From contig NC_092567.1 of NCBI RefSeq assembly GCF_037975245.1, positions 1,358,714 to 1,422,713 of the forward strand: a DNA stretch of 64,000 nucleotides. The letters run 5' to 3'. Numbering within the stretch: position 1 is the first letter of the stretch; each line of letters starts with the position of its first letter. Of the stretch, positions 1 through 11,505 are shown in pieces. Under the pieces are notes generated by a model. That model searched no databases and was not told the DNA's origin. It was given only the letters and a program-made list of their open reading frames with translations. A program made the position numbers and the translations under genes. The stretch is from Apostichopus japonicus. Its lineage: Eukaryota; Echinodermata; Holothuroidea; Aspidochirotida; Stichopodidae.

Positions 1-2046
1 ACATCGCAAGTGCGATGAGAAAATTCACCCTCTACAGGATTTTGATTCTTCTGAAGGTAAATTTTGACGTTTTATTACTTGATCTAGTCAAAGTCAATAC
101 AGCTTACATTCAATTGAAATCAAATATTAGTTGAAGCAATTTCATAGATCTTTCAGTTATAAGATAATACAGGTGAAACAAGAAATGGTTTTACTTAATC
201 TGACCGTTGTCATTGCAATATCGTACAGCAACAAACAGCGAAGACTCGGAAAACGAAAACAATGACAATGCAGTGTCATCACAACATCGCAAGTTTGATG
301 AGAAAATTCACCCTCTACAGGATGTTGATTCTTCCGAAGGTAAATTTTGATGTTTGATTACTTGATCTAGTCAAAGTCAATACAGCTTACATTCAATTGA
401 AATCAAATATTAGTTTAAGCAATTTCATAGATCTTTCAGTTATAAGATAACACAGGTGAAACAAATCATGGTTTTACTTAATATGACCGTTGTAATTGCA
501 ATATCTTACAGCAACAAACAGCGAAGACTCGGAAAACGAAAACAATGACAATGCAGTGTCATCACAACATCGCAAGTTTGATGAGAAAATTCACCCTCTA
601 CAGGATGTTGATTCTTCTGAAGGTAAATTTTGACGTTTTATTACTTGATCTAGTCAAAGTCAATACAGCTTACATTCAATTGAAATCAAATATAAGTTGA
701 AGCAATTTCATAGATCTTTCAGTTATAAGATAAACACAGGTGAAACAAATCATGGTTTTACTTAATATGACAGTTGTCATTGCAATATTTTACAGCAACA
801 AACAGCGAGGACTCGGAAAACGAAAACAATGACAATGCAGTGACATCACAACATCGCAAGTTTGATGAGAAAATTCACCCTCTACATGATGTTGATTCTT
901 CCGAAGGTAAATTTTGACGTTTTATTACTTGATCTAGTCAAAGTCAATACAGCTTACATTCAATTGAAATCAAATATAAGTTTAAGCAATTTCATAGATC
1001 TTTCAGTTATAAGATAAACACAGGAGAAACAATTAATGGTTATACGCAATATCACAGTTGTAATTGCAATATCTTACAGCAATGAACAACAACGACTCGG
1101 TCAACGAAAACAATGACAATGCAGTGTCATCACAACATCGCAAGTTTGATGAGAAAATTCACCCTGCACAGGATGTTGATTCTTCCGAAGGTAAATTTTG
1201 ATGTTTTATTACTTGATCTAGTCAAAGTCAATACAGCTTACATTCAATTGAAATCAAATATTAGTTGAAGCAATTTCATAGATCTTTCAGTTATAAGATA
1301 ACACAGGTGAAACAAGTAATGGTTTTACTTAATATGACAGTTGTCATTGCAATATCTTACAGCAACGAACAGCAAAGACTCGGAAAACGAAAACAATGAC
1401 AATGCAGTGTCATCACAACATCGCAAGTTTGATGAGAAAATTCACCCTCTACAGGATGTTGATTCTTCCGAAGGTAAATTTTGACGTCTTATTACTTGAT
1501 CCAGTCAAAGTCAATACAGCTTACATTCAATTGAAATCAAATATAAGTTGAAGCAACATCATAGATCTTTCAGTTATAAGATAAACATGCGTGAAACAAG
1601 TAATGGTTTTACTTAATATGACCGTTGTCATTGCAATATCTTACAGCAATAAACAGCGACGACTCGGAAAACGAAAACAATGACAATGCAGTGTCATCAC
1701 AACATCGCAAGTTTGATGAGAAAATTCACCCTCCACATTATGTTGATGCCTCCGAAGGTAAATGTTGACATTTTATTTCTTGATCCAGTCAAAGTCAATA
1801 CAGCTTACATTCAATTGAAATCAAATAAAAATTCAAGCAATTTCATAGATTTGTCAGTTATAAGATAAAAACAGGTGAAACAAGTATTAGTTTACGTAAT
1901 ATGACAGTTGTCATTGCAATATCTTACAGCAATAAACAGCGAAGACTCGGAAAACGAAAGCAATGACAATGCAGGGTCATCACAACATCGTAGGTTTGAT
2001 GAGCAAATTCATACTTCAAAGGACGTGGAGGCTTACGAACTTCAAG
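1..2046 (+). repeat. Tandem exon-intron array, 283-284 bp unit, eight copies
   Basis: Exon starts fall at 229, 512, 796, 1080, 1363, 1647 and 1930, a spacing of 283 or 284 bp, with a ninth boundary implied just left of the window. Each unit is a 111-nt exon (117 nt in the last) plus about 172 bp of intron, and the introns are as similar as the exons. Each exon sits between a cag acceptor and a gaag|gtaa donor, starts in phase 1 and ends in phase 1, so copies can be gained or lost without breaking frame. The encoded unit is 37 residues, rich in N, D, E and S (for example NSEDSENENNDNAVSS), then a QHRKFDEKIHP stretch. The copies at 1080 and 1647 are the most diverged; the last is longest and ends YELQ instead of DSSE. 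Confidence 0.88.
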
Positions 2047-4388
2047 GTAAATCATTGCTGTTATTTCCTATTAAACTCAAACACAATCAATATTATTTGC
2101 AGTTGGAATAATATATACAGATGATCAATTTTATAGCTTCCTGATAGCAAAGACAATTCATTGTTGAAAAACGTAATGTTAATTTGTTTAAATGATATTT
2201 AATATTGAAATAAAAAAACAATTCCTGAATTAAATTTGCTCTGGGGCATTTTAAAGATCTGGAATTAGTGTGAGTTTTGCTTTATTTTGTACTTCTACTT
2301 TGTAATTACTAAAAAGACGCAATCTTTGGATGTTGAATCAAAGAATATATTATATTTTATACTTTCATATATGATACTTTTATTTAGAGTTTTGTAAGAA
2401 ATGAGGATGAGGTTATGAAAAAGACGTAATCTTTGTTTGTTGAACCAAACAATGTTGAGACTTCCGAGGGTAAATCATTGACGTTATGACTTGTTCAAGG
2501 AATGAACAGCGACGACTTGGAAACCGAAATCAATGATACTGTAGGGTCATAACAACATAAGACATTTGATTTCATTCTTGACTAAAATTACAAATATACA
2601 GAACGTAAAATCATCTTAGTCATAACATTAAAGATATAAAAACAATTGTATAAGTGTATTGTTAACAGAGTGGGTTTTCTTTAATGACGGTTGTTTGCTA
2701 TGAACAAATAATATCTGAAATTGATACATCAAACATGTAAAATGCAACATTTGATTGTCTATCTTAGAACTTACATCTGAGAGCAGCAATAACTTGCAAA
2801 ACGACACGATGAATACGACAAAACACACCCAAGATGACAAATCTGATTTCCAAAGCCCACCAATAAGCCAGAGTGAGCTTAATAAAGTTAAATATTTCAG
2901 TATTGTGCTTCTGTTGATGTCACTAAATAAAACTTTCAATGGAGATATCGGGAAACAACGTAATTTATCAATGATTAAATATAGATCCTCGTTACTTAAA
3001 ATTTCTCGTCAAGTCATGTTATGGAAGTTAACAAAACTTCACTTGACGTTCACAACCTGCAAAGTAGTTTTTTATGGAACGGTGCTTATTTGTTATAAAC
3101 AAAAATATGTTAAGGTTTTAATAAGCAAATGAATTTTCATTATGAAAACCTTAAGGCGACAGTGGATTCTCATCTTATTTCAAGTTAAGTACAAAACGAC
3201 AAAGTCAACATATTGTGTTATTTATTTACAGCCTGATGTTTCTATTTTTGTTTATATTAAATGTACAGCCTTTACATTACGTAGTTTAATTGTATTTATC
3301 CATTATTTGACTAAATGCTTCAGCAAAGAGAACAGACGCAGATGATAATGACAACTCTGATGCAAAAAGATGTCCAACAGGTCAAAGTGAGATCAAGAAA
3401 GGTAAATCAGATATATGTTTTTGTCCATTTTTTCTGAACTTAATAATCATATTCAAATTAGAAATCAAGACAATTAAATGATAATATAAAGTGTCACGTG
3501 GATTATAAACACTCGCTTACCAAGAACATAATAACAAGTAACACTTGTATATGAATATTTGATTCGGATAAAATACATGAAATAAGATGCCCCGTTTTGA
3601 AATGAAAGATGATCTGAAAAACAATATATATGCCTATCTGGTTATGTTTTGGCAGTCCTTTTGACAATGTTCATATAATGTCAATGCTGTTTTGAAATGA
3701 TGGACACAGCTGTTGCATATATGGATTTCATTGTATGTGTCCAACATTTTTACTGAAGTTTCCTCTATTTTAATATTACTCATGTCATTGACAAGCTACT
3801 GACCGAAATAACTGAACACGTAATAAACTGTTGAATTAAAAATGATTACTTTCGTAGCACCGATAACGTGCTACGTGCAAATCGGGACTAATGCAAATGC
3901 TTTTAACAACGAAAAACTGACTTGGAAATAAGAAAGAAAGAAAGATAAAAAATTGACAAAGAAAACATTGTCTAGAATGGAATTTCAAACCGAGTTAACA
4001 GTATTACAAGTTTTGGTTAACCAAGTGAGTTATCTTATTCGTATTTGGATTGGATAACCCATATTGCCCCCTACTTTACCGCAATGTCACGCAAACATTG
4101 TTATAAGTGGGATTTCTGTGCAATATGCACGAACTGAAATTTTACTCGATTTTCCAGTCTTCAATTCTTAATTTTTGTTTTCATGTCTACACGCAAGTGG
4201 TTTGATCATTTCATTTTGATGAATGCTAACCTACTTTCTAGTCAAGATTTCAGATATACTTATGAAGGTCGCCCAGCCAGTCTTATTCTGTCTAACTATG
4301 TTATAATTTGGTATTGCTTTCATTAAAATATTAGCGTTCCTTGTCGGTAACATGCTTATTAAACATTTAATTATACATAAATATATAT

Positions 4389-4419
<31 letters not shown>

Positions 4420-6931
4420 GAGTAGGTCGGCGTCTATCTTGGCGCAGAGTGCTCTATGTCCATTGGACAGAGCGTAATATATGTTGATACTAGATGAGAC
4501 TAGTGGAACACTAGTAGTTGTTACTCGGAGTTTCACGCGTTATAGCGATCTTCAGAGCGATCTTCAGCGATCTTCAGAGTTGTCTGAAGATCGCTATAAC
4601 GCGTGAAACTCCGAGTAACAACTACTAGTGTTCCACTAGTCTCATCTAGTATCAACATATATATATATATATATATATAGTTTGTTTTAAATTTTAATTC
4701 TTATTTATATGGATAGACACAAATCGTATCGAGTGGGACGGGCATTTTTGGAACCTTAGTATCTCAGCAACAGCATTTTACAGATGTGAAGACGGTAAAT
4801 ATACTAATTTATTGTAATTTATATTCAAAGGTAGTTTCAAATTAACGTTAAAAAACAAAAGAAATATATTACGACGATTAAGGAAACAAAAGCATTACTC
4901 ATAAATGTTAATAATGCTCGTTTGAATTTGGAATAGAATAATCTTTAGAATAGCTTCTTCTACAATGCTTACATTGGTTAGTTATATAATAAACAATGAT
5001 TGGATCGTATAAGACTTTAAATAATTCACGGGGTCATGCTATATTTAGGCAATTACGATATGCATGTTTTAGCAAAATACTTTCAACACGGTTTTGTTGT
5101 CGCAGCGTTGACAAAGACGCGTTCCTTTGTTAATATAACCCATAATTGGAAGTTTTCAGCGGTATTCGTTCCTTCAGTTAATCGTGAAACTACATTTGCT
5201 AAGCACTGACATTATCAACTGATCTTCAGTATGGGATAAATTTACAGATTATACAAAACACACAGTGGAATCGATACAATGTAACACGAGGTAGTTGTCT
5301 ACGACAGAGCGCCAAATTATATAAATGGTGATTCTCCTTACCGATACTAAAAGCCATTTAATTCTCCAAAATATCGGCCGCTACATGTGGTATCACAATC
5401 ATCTTCAGTGCACGCATTACTTACCTTGCATATATCACATAGCAAACTATAAACGACCCTGATTTGCTGTAAAGATCAATAAACAGTGTGTACTTAGACT
5501 TGCAGTGTGAACACAGTTCGACCAGTTCAAGCACGAGTACGAGTATGAGGACATTATCTATTTTTGTAAGGAAGGGATGAACTCGCAAGTACCCGTACGT
5601 TTTCTACACCAAATATTGGGGTCAACCGTCGGGGTAACCAATTTAGCACTATTCGCCTACAACAGTTAATACACTATAAATAATATCCCTATGTACAGAA
5701 CATATATATGGATGAGATAAAAATAAACTATATATACACAACTGATGTTAAGGTTATTATGTATATGATAAACTACAAAAAAGCGGAACGATTCATACAA
5801 GCTAGAGAAGAAATAAATTATGTTTAGAATCAAATGTGTGGATCACTGTTGAAAGGATTTGAGTAAACGTTAGGTCAAATTAATTAAAAACAAACAATAT
5901 CGCCATCAAAACATTTATTGCTAAACCTCGCAAACAATACCATTGCTATGATTTTGTTTTGTTAACCAGAGGTTCACCCTGATGAGCAACCTGGATTCTC
6001 ACGCTATCCGAAGTTGTGCTGTTTACGCGTTGCTGACACCAGTGAGAAAGTAAAGTGGCATAAAAACAACATCAACGTTGAAAGCGGTGACCATGTTGCT
6101 TGGCTCAACACCCTCGGCGGGTACTGGCATCATGCAATTGTAAAGGAGGTTTTAACTGGAGCCGAACCAAAAATAACTGTAATTGAGTGGTCTCGAAATG
6201 GTAGCACTTTTAAAATAAAAGAAGGGACTTTCAGTGAAGGTGACTGGCTTTCTCTTCGACGACCGATGTACAAAATTTTGTACCCAAGGACAGTTCTGAA
6301 TGAAAATCCAAGTACCATTGTTTTGAGAAGGGCAGTATCTTGCATGTCAAAACAAGATAGTTATAACCTAGTGACCAATAATTGTGAACACTTTGCAAGG
6401 TACTGTAAGACTGGGACGGGCTACAGCCACCAGGTGTTGCAAGGCTATGGCACATTAACTGTTTGGGCCATCCGAATTTTCCTAGATTTATTGAAATTAA
6501 TTGCATTTGTATTTTTCTCTGAAGTAGTAGAATCTTACACCAGTTGGTCATTTGAACAAGTTAGTATATTGATAATATTCGCTTTTGAATTTATTTACCT
6601 AATAGTGGCCGTGCATGTTATTGTTTTCAGAGATGAAAAATTGTCAACTTTACCGAAGGGTCAATACTGCTTTCCTATCGGTTGTGCAATTGGTAGATTA
6701 GCGGCCCGATCGGCAATTATATGGTTTTTCGCTAGCTTGTTTATGATTTATATTCCCCCATTGTTTGGTGAAATAGCAGATTGGGAGGAAATATTGGTGA
6801 GTACAGCTTTTGGTTTTTTAGGTGGTATAATAGGTGTTCTGGTATCTTACATTGCATTTTATTTAACACCATGTTGTATGTGTTATCATGAAAGAGGTAT
6901 AATTCAGAAAAAAGATGAAATAAGTGTATAA
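1..6931 (+). CDS. LRAT-domain multi-pass membrane protein with acidic exon-encoded repeats (5' partial, spliced)
   Basis: Proposed exons, all joined through phase-1 introns: 1-56 (cut by the window edge), 229-339, 512-622, 796-906, 1080-1190, 1363-1473, 1647-1757, 1930-2046, 3324-3401 and terminal exon 5970-6931. Candidate extra exons are 2768-2886 and 4717-4794. The exons end in G before gtaa, and the last exon opens with AG (acceptor AG at 5968-5969), so every junction stays in frame. The N-terminal part is a hydrophilic Asn/Asp/Glu/Ser-rich repeat. The last exon carries an LRAT-type (NlpC/P60 superfamily) domain and about four hydrophobic helices. LRAT/PLAAT relatives are acyltransferases or phospholipases acting on membrane lipids; that activity is inferred here. 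An ATTAAA lies at 7080. The true start lies left of the window. The exon chain is my reconstruction and needs RNA evidence; the terminal exon is the most secure part. Confidence 0.72.
2453..2570 (+). pseudogene. Decayed copy of the repeat exon
   Basis: Remnants of the exon end and donor (acttccgagggtaaat near 2460-2475) lie just before a degraded exon front (aatgaacagcgacgacttgg near 2501-2520). The latter keeps the N-S-D-D-L-E-T-E-I-N-D-T-V-G-S reading but then hits TAA. The normal acceptor is gone. It looks like a dead unit of the tandem exon array. Not included in the gene model. Confidence 0.5.
2768..2886 (+). CDS. Possible extra exon of the LRAT-TM gene
   Basis: After a tatcttag acceptor the phase-1 frame reads LTSESSNNLQNDTMNTTK and continues to SPPISQSELNK, similar in composition to the array exons. 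Its end resembles the next exon's GQSEIKK. The donor is the weak aaa|gttaaat instead of gaag|gtaa, and using it ends the exon in phase 0, so inclusion would break the frame unless another donor is used. It may be a dead or poorly used exon. Confidence 0.3.
3324..3401 (+). CDS. Acidic 78-nt exon of the LRAT-TM gene
   Basis: Acceptor aatgcttcag and donor aaag|gtaaatcag bound a 78-nt exon that begins and ends in phase 1 (KRTDADDNDNSDAKRCPTG, then QSEIKK). Length, phase and Asp/Asn richness match the upstream array, so it is probably a diverged member that precedes the LRAT exon. Confidence 0.55.
3402..4380. other. Intronic/non-coding stretch
   Basis: AT-rich sequence with no convincing exon, RNA gene or mobile element. 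It contains a short GAAA-rich tract near 3930-3945. Confidence 0.5.
4380..4417. repeat. (TA)n microsatellite
   Basis: Near-pure alternating AT, flanking the left side of a perfect inverted repeat; a matching (TA)n tract lies at 4655-4678. Confidence 0.9.
4479..4660. repeat. Perfect 77-bp inverted repeat (hairpin)
   Basis: The left arm 4479-4555 and right arm 4584-4660 are exact reverse complements over 77 bp, separated by a 28-nt spacer that itself repeats gcgatcttcag. The structure is bracketed by (TA)n tracts. It would extrude a long cruciform or, if transcribed within the intron, a long hairpin RNA. It is most likely a foldback/MITE-type element inserted in a TA repeat. Confidence 0.92.
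4717..4794 (+). CDS. Candidate Ig-like mini-exon, phase 1-1
   Basis: A T-rich tract and atggatag acceptor precede 78 nt that end at gaagacg|gtaaat. The phase-1 frame reads IEWDGHFWNLSISATAFYRC followed by ED, which resembles the last strands of an Ig domain (W...L-x-I...Y-x-C). It would splice in frame between 3324-3401 and 5970-6931. A 26-codon fragment is too short for certainty. Confidence 0.33.
4795..5969. other. Intron upstream of the LRAT exon, nothing recognised
   Basis: AT-rich, no long open frame and no recognisable repeat; it ends in a gttttgttaaccag acceptor. Confidence 0.5.
5970..6931 (+). CDS. Terminal exon: LRAT domain plus four predicted TM helices
   Basis: The frame is open from acceptor AG at 5968-5969 to TAA at 6929-6931. 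Numbering residues from the TTG at 6014, there is a G-D-H turn at 25-27, the family's catalytic-type His in WHHAIV (H40), and the nucleophile motif NNCEHFARYC with Cys124. This is the standard order for LRAT, PLAAT and FAM84-type proteins. Hydrophobic segments follow at roughly 148-168, 183-205, 233-250 and 262-284, then a Cys-rich juxtamembrane stretch (TPCCMCYHE) that could be lipid-modified, and a short basic/acidic tail. PLAAT enzymes usually have one C-terminal membrane anchor, so four helices is unusual. There is no good ATG at the front of the exon, which supports its being an internal/terminal exon spliced to upstream coding sequence. Confidence 0.85.
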
Positions 6932-9900
6932 TTTCCGTAAAAGTAAAAATGGTTTTGATGTCACATGAACCGGATTCACGTAACTATTGTTGTAAGAAGT
7001 GCATGTTGCACGCCATAGGAAGTTTCAGCAAAAGGTTCTCTTCACATCTGTAATGGGATAAGTTTAACCTTGAAGCTCCATTAAAACAGTAATTGTTTAG
7101 TAATGGAAAATATAAAAATGCCGCAAATCCTGTAATCATACAATTGCATTTCACCCTTCAGTATATGACTCATAAAGGGCTTCTTGTCAGAAGGCGAGCG
7201 GTTTCTGATAAAAATGCATATTCCTCAAAGAAGTTACAGGTTTTGTATTCACCGCTTTAGAGATATTTATTCTAACGTGGTTAATAACTATAACTTTAAC
7301 AAGCTTTGATTGCTTGAAGTTTTAATTTTACAACCTTAGAACTATAGACTAACGTTGTGCGTTCGTAGTTCTTTCTAAAGTAGGATCAGTTTACACATAA
7401 CAATTTTCATAGCTCTGACCTTAGTTTTGAGATTACTTTATATAAAAATTCGTTTTATTGTCAAGTTGTGACTGGAAGCCTAGGATGATTAAAAATCCAA
7501 CTAGTCATGTTGTTATGGTAACCACTTTGAACAGTCTCAGTTTTTTTCCAGTTGCACTAATTTTCCATTGAACTTAATAACAGACACCGTGTTATCAATA
7601 AACCATATTTGTCACAACAATTATAAACATCAACGTATTAGAATGAATTATTGTTCATTTTCTACCGTTTTCACATTTTTTTTCAAAGAGATAACATGTA
7701 TCGTTCAAAACTTGTTAGCAACGTCATAAGTTCTAGTCTCAATTGAAGCTAACTCAAATGCCTTTTTGGATAAATACATAACAATGATATGAATAGCACT
7801 TGCATTTGATATTCTACATTTTCATTTTCTAAGTTTTGTCACTATCTCTTGTGAACCGATTAATTTGATGCCCAAGAAACAATTCCGTTAGCTCGTCTGC
7901 AGGATCTATCGCCCATACGCGGCGTCGCAACTCTAAATCTAAATGGTTTTGCAATAGAAATCGCCTAACATTTCTCAACGAGATGAACGTAACCGGTTGT
8001 GATTTATAATTCTTTGCTTTATAATCGTTTAATAATTAATTCAAATTATCCTTATACTTTTTTAACTGTTATACATCTAGTACTGTTCAAATTGGTACGT
8101 AAAGATGATTTTCGATGATTGTAAGAATAATTAGCCTTCATACTGGTTGTTGCTTTTCAAGGCAACGATCAAAATTTCCAGAAAACGCAACCCCTTGAAG
8201 GATGAAGAGGACCGTAGGGATGTCTATATGTTGGTATATACTAACAAAAATAAAGTTAACAAGAGTGTCAAATTGTATTTATCGAATTAAAAATTATGAT
8301 AAAAATTTCGCCTTTTTGCTTAAAAAATGTTTAGAGTTATTGCTCTTATATTAAGAAGTAGAGAACACAGTTTACTGGTAAGTTAAGATCAGCTATATAA
8401 TCAACAAAAATGTTTCTAGTTCTTTGCAGATGTTTCTAATGTTGATTTTAGCATGCAGACGCAGCTGATCTGTTTATTGAATTGTCTAAAAGATGTAATT
8501 GTCATTTTATCTAGTTAATATTTGTCAGTTTTTGGTAAAAATATGTATTTCTATTATCATTCCTTCTGTGTTCAAATATATTTCAATAAATTTGATGGTC
8601 TTGTAACGTTATTTGCCGCTAACGTGAAAGCACTTTATTTTACTTTGTATTCTCTTTGTATTCAAATCATTAACTTTAGAAGTACATTAATACAACTTTG
8701 TTTCGTATAGACGGACAGGACCTTCTTTCCTAACACCCCCCCCCCCCTAAACTCCTCAGTATCAAAATGTAGAAGGATACAGAATGTCATGCAATACACA
8801 TTACACATTAATTTTGTGTTAATCCAAACATTAGGCTCAAAAAATATATCCCGCTTAACTTTTGACAAGCACCTATATAGGGCAAGAGAAGGGGAGGAAA
8901 GGGGGGGGTGTTGGAGTGGAGAGATCCAGGGGAGACATTTCCATTAATAGACATTTCCAACAGTAATATCAAATGTATTAAACTAGATATTTTTAGCATT
9001 CCTTTTTCGTACAATAAACACTTATAATTGAATACAGATGTAAGAGATTGTATAACAGTAATTTTAAGTCCTGTGTCGTTTACAGTCGTAATATAGGCCA
9101 CAACCTCGTTTCCATTGTCTCTCATCCACTGCTATATACCACATCTAAACCATCGAAGCCGTGGTACCGATGTTCAAGTTGGAAATGTTGAGTATCAGAA
9201 ATCTGGAATAGAAATAAGTTAACCACGCCACCAACACTGGTGTTCAAGGCGGTTTCGTCCCACGACCTGGTAAACGCATACAGGAATGTTATGGGAGATT
9301 GACATTTTGCGCAAGTCTAACACGTCAGGTCCTTTGAAAAAGACAAGTGAACGTCGATCGCCTCCTTCGTCATTATGCTAATAACTGAGTAAGCTAAGGG
9401 AGAGGCACAAATTAAACAGATTCCATGAACCAGGAAAACATTCAAGGGTATAAATAAAGTCATCGTCGTATTTATGCCGTAGAAAAAGAAAGCCAAAGGG
9501 GTTTTCGACACTGATTCACCGTTTTAAGAAGCTACCAATTTCACAATATCGGAAAATACCCACCGTTAGAATTTGTCCGCTGAATTTCATTTTTAAAGAG
9601 AGAACATAATGCTTAGTTTAATTTTCAAGGAGGCGAAAGTTCCCTTTCCTTGCAGCCACCCGCTCCCCTCATGTTCGCACAGAAGTACAACAGTATTCGC
9701 ACATGGCAGCCAACAATGTACACATTATAACGTAGGGATACTGTAAAATATCGATGCCTACATACATACATACATCTCGTGAGAAATTATGCCCGGATGG
9801 AAGACATAACACTGCTTTGCCTGAATTCCGTCCTAATTCTAGACGCATTGCCTCCCTATTGGTGCACTGTATTGTTGTCTCGTTAAGTGATTTTTGTCTC

Positions 9901-10590
9901 CCATTTAGACCGCCACTTTGTGTTTAACAAAACAGTTTTAGCACACTTCGTGTAATTCTCACATTCCTATGTATGAAAGTATTTCGTATATTTAAATCAT
10001 CAACTTAAAAAAAAAAGAATGCACATGCAGCAATTCAATAAAGAAGACGCATGGCAGAAATCATGTCGTGTATGGTCAATAAATATGATTAGATAGATAA
10101 GTCACTGTGGTACACCAAATGATATAACATGCTACTTTTCCACGGACAACAACACCATAACAATAACCTTTGTGACCCAGTGCCTTGTTGACTTTCGAAT
10201 TACTTTGACAGTTCGTGACACACATCGATAGATTAATTAATTATACTATTATTATAAATAATAAAGTGATAAAATGGTTTATATCTACAAAGATAAAGCT
10301 GTGTTGTATATAGACAATCAGATTACCTGTTAATTGTAATAGGTCTTTTGCATATGTACTAGCCTTATTAATCTTCTATAGCCAACATCGCATCGACATA
10401 AGCATATTTTCAGCAAGTAATAAAGACAATATTTCAATTCAATTCATTTATTCATTCTATTAATGTATAAAGCTATTACACACCAAAGTCGTAAAGTTCT
10501 TGCTGCTTCGTCATAATATGAGTAGGAAAATATTTATAAACAAATGCAAACAGATGTAAGAACATTAAAAACAAATATTCATATAAAAAA
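6932..10590. other. Intergenic, no gene recognised
   Basis: Only short random-length frames. Poly-C (8737-8750) and poly-G (8900-8910) tracts, and a CATA-repeat near 9760-9775. No family-like protein similarity seen in either strand. Confidence 0.5.
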
Positions 10591-10594
10591 TGTC

Positions 10595-10660
10595 GAAAAA
10601 GGCTGGAGGCTGGAAGTTTTTTCACTTTTCTGGATTTTCCAACAAATCCAATTTTCCAAC
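10595..10660 (+). repeat. SINE tail fragment
   Basis: The stretch ggaggctggaagtttttt followed by ctggattttcc matches the sequence directly after the tRNA-like head at 10900-11005, so this is a truncated copy of the same short repeat about 360 bp upstream. Confidence 0.5.
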
Positions 10661-10899
10661 TAAACCTTACAATGACATATTCATTTGCCTTTGTCGTTAT
10701 TTCCATTTCATTTAACATAGTCTGATCGAAGTATCTCTTTCGAGATCCGGCTTTAGGAATCACAAATGCTTTCTGAGTTGGCTAGCATCATGTTTGATCT
10801 ATAGATTAACAAAACTAGCATTGTTCGATACAGGTGGTAGATGCCTTCAGTGTAATTACGTTCTTCCCTGCCGGTTTCCAACCTGTGGACTAACAATCA

Positions 10900-11010
10900 G
10901 TGTCCATAGCCTAGTGGTTGGGTGGTCCTATTATAACGCGTGAGGCCCGGGTACGAATCCCGGTGGAGGCTGGACGTTTGTTTACTATTCTGGATTTTCC
11001 ACCTCAAAAC
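10900..11010 (+). repeat. tRNA-derived SINE-like element
   Basis: It contains an A-box-like tagcctagtggttggg and a B-box-like ggtacgaatccc about 35 nt apart, the internal RNA polymerase III promoter layout of a tRNA. It is followed by a non-tRNA body shared with 10595-10660. The anticodon arm does not fold convincingly, so it is a SINE head and not a working tRNA. Confidence 0.6.
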
Positions 11011-11426
11011 CATTTCAATTTGTTATATAAATAAAATGTTATGAAGATTACAATACCGTTACAATAGCGTTTGCAGCTCTGTGACTTTTAAATGACTTTG
11101 ACAGATGAAGGTATACATCATTGAATATATTATTACTAAAGTTAATCATTGTCTTACCATACAAGAATTGCACCTCTAATATCTCGTTAGCAGAATATTT
11201 CACTCACTGTTACCTTATCGTCATTCGTTTATCAGAATCTTTACTTAGTTATCGCGTGATTAACAGGGTCCGAATTGGGTACTTGAGAAGGACTTCAGTG
11301 ACTTGTCAAACAATGGTTCTTAAATTTAACCTGTCCACCAAAAGCGGTGTTTTATAATAATAGGTATAGGTATACGCACTTTTATAGAAACATAGTTCTG
11401 TGGAGCATGTCGCCAACCTTGAGGAG

Positions 11427-11427
<1 letters not shown>

Positions 11428-11479
<52 letters not shown>

Positions 11480-11505
11480 GGTGTACGTGTGTGTATGTGT
11501 GTGTA
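11428..11505. repeat. (TA)n-(TG)n microsatellite
   Basis: About 38 bp of TA followed by about 38 bp of TG-rich repeat. Frames reading IYIYIY or HTHTHT through it are artefacts. Confidence 0.9.

Noticed and set aside
1680..1868. 62-residue ATG frame inside the repeat array
   Set aside because: Wrong frame of a repeated exon; it reads into the intron. The phase-1 frame is the one conserved across all copies.
1..2046. CRISPR-like repeat-spacer array
   Set aside because: Both repeat parts are conserved, units are about 283 bp, and splice sites and codon phase explain the structure; the DNA is eukaryotic.
4231..4536. 101-residue minus ORF
   Set aside because: Reads through the TA microsatellite and palindrome arm; no protein features.
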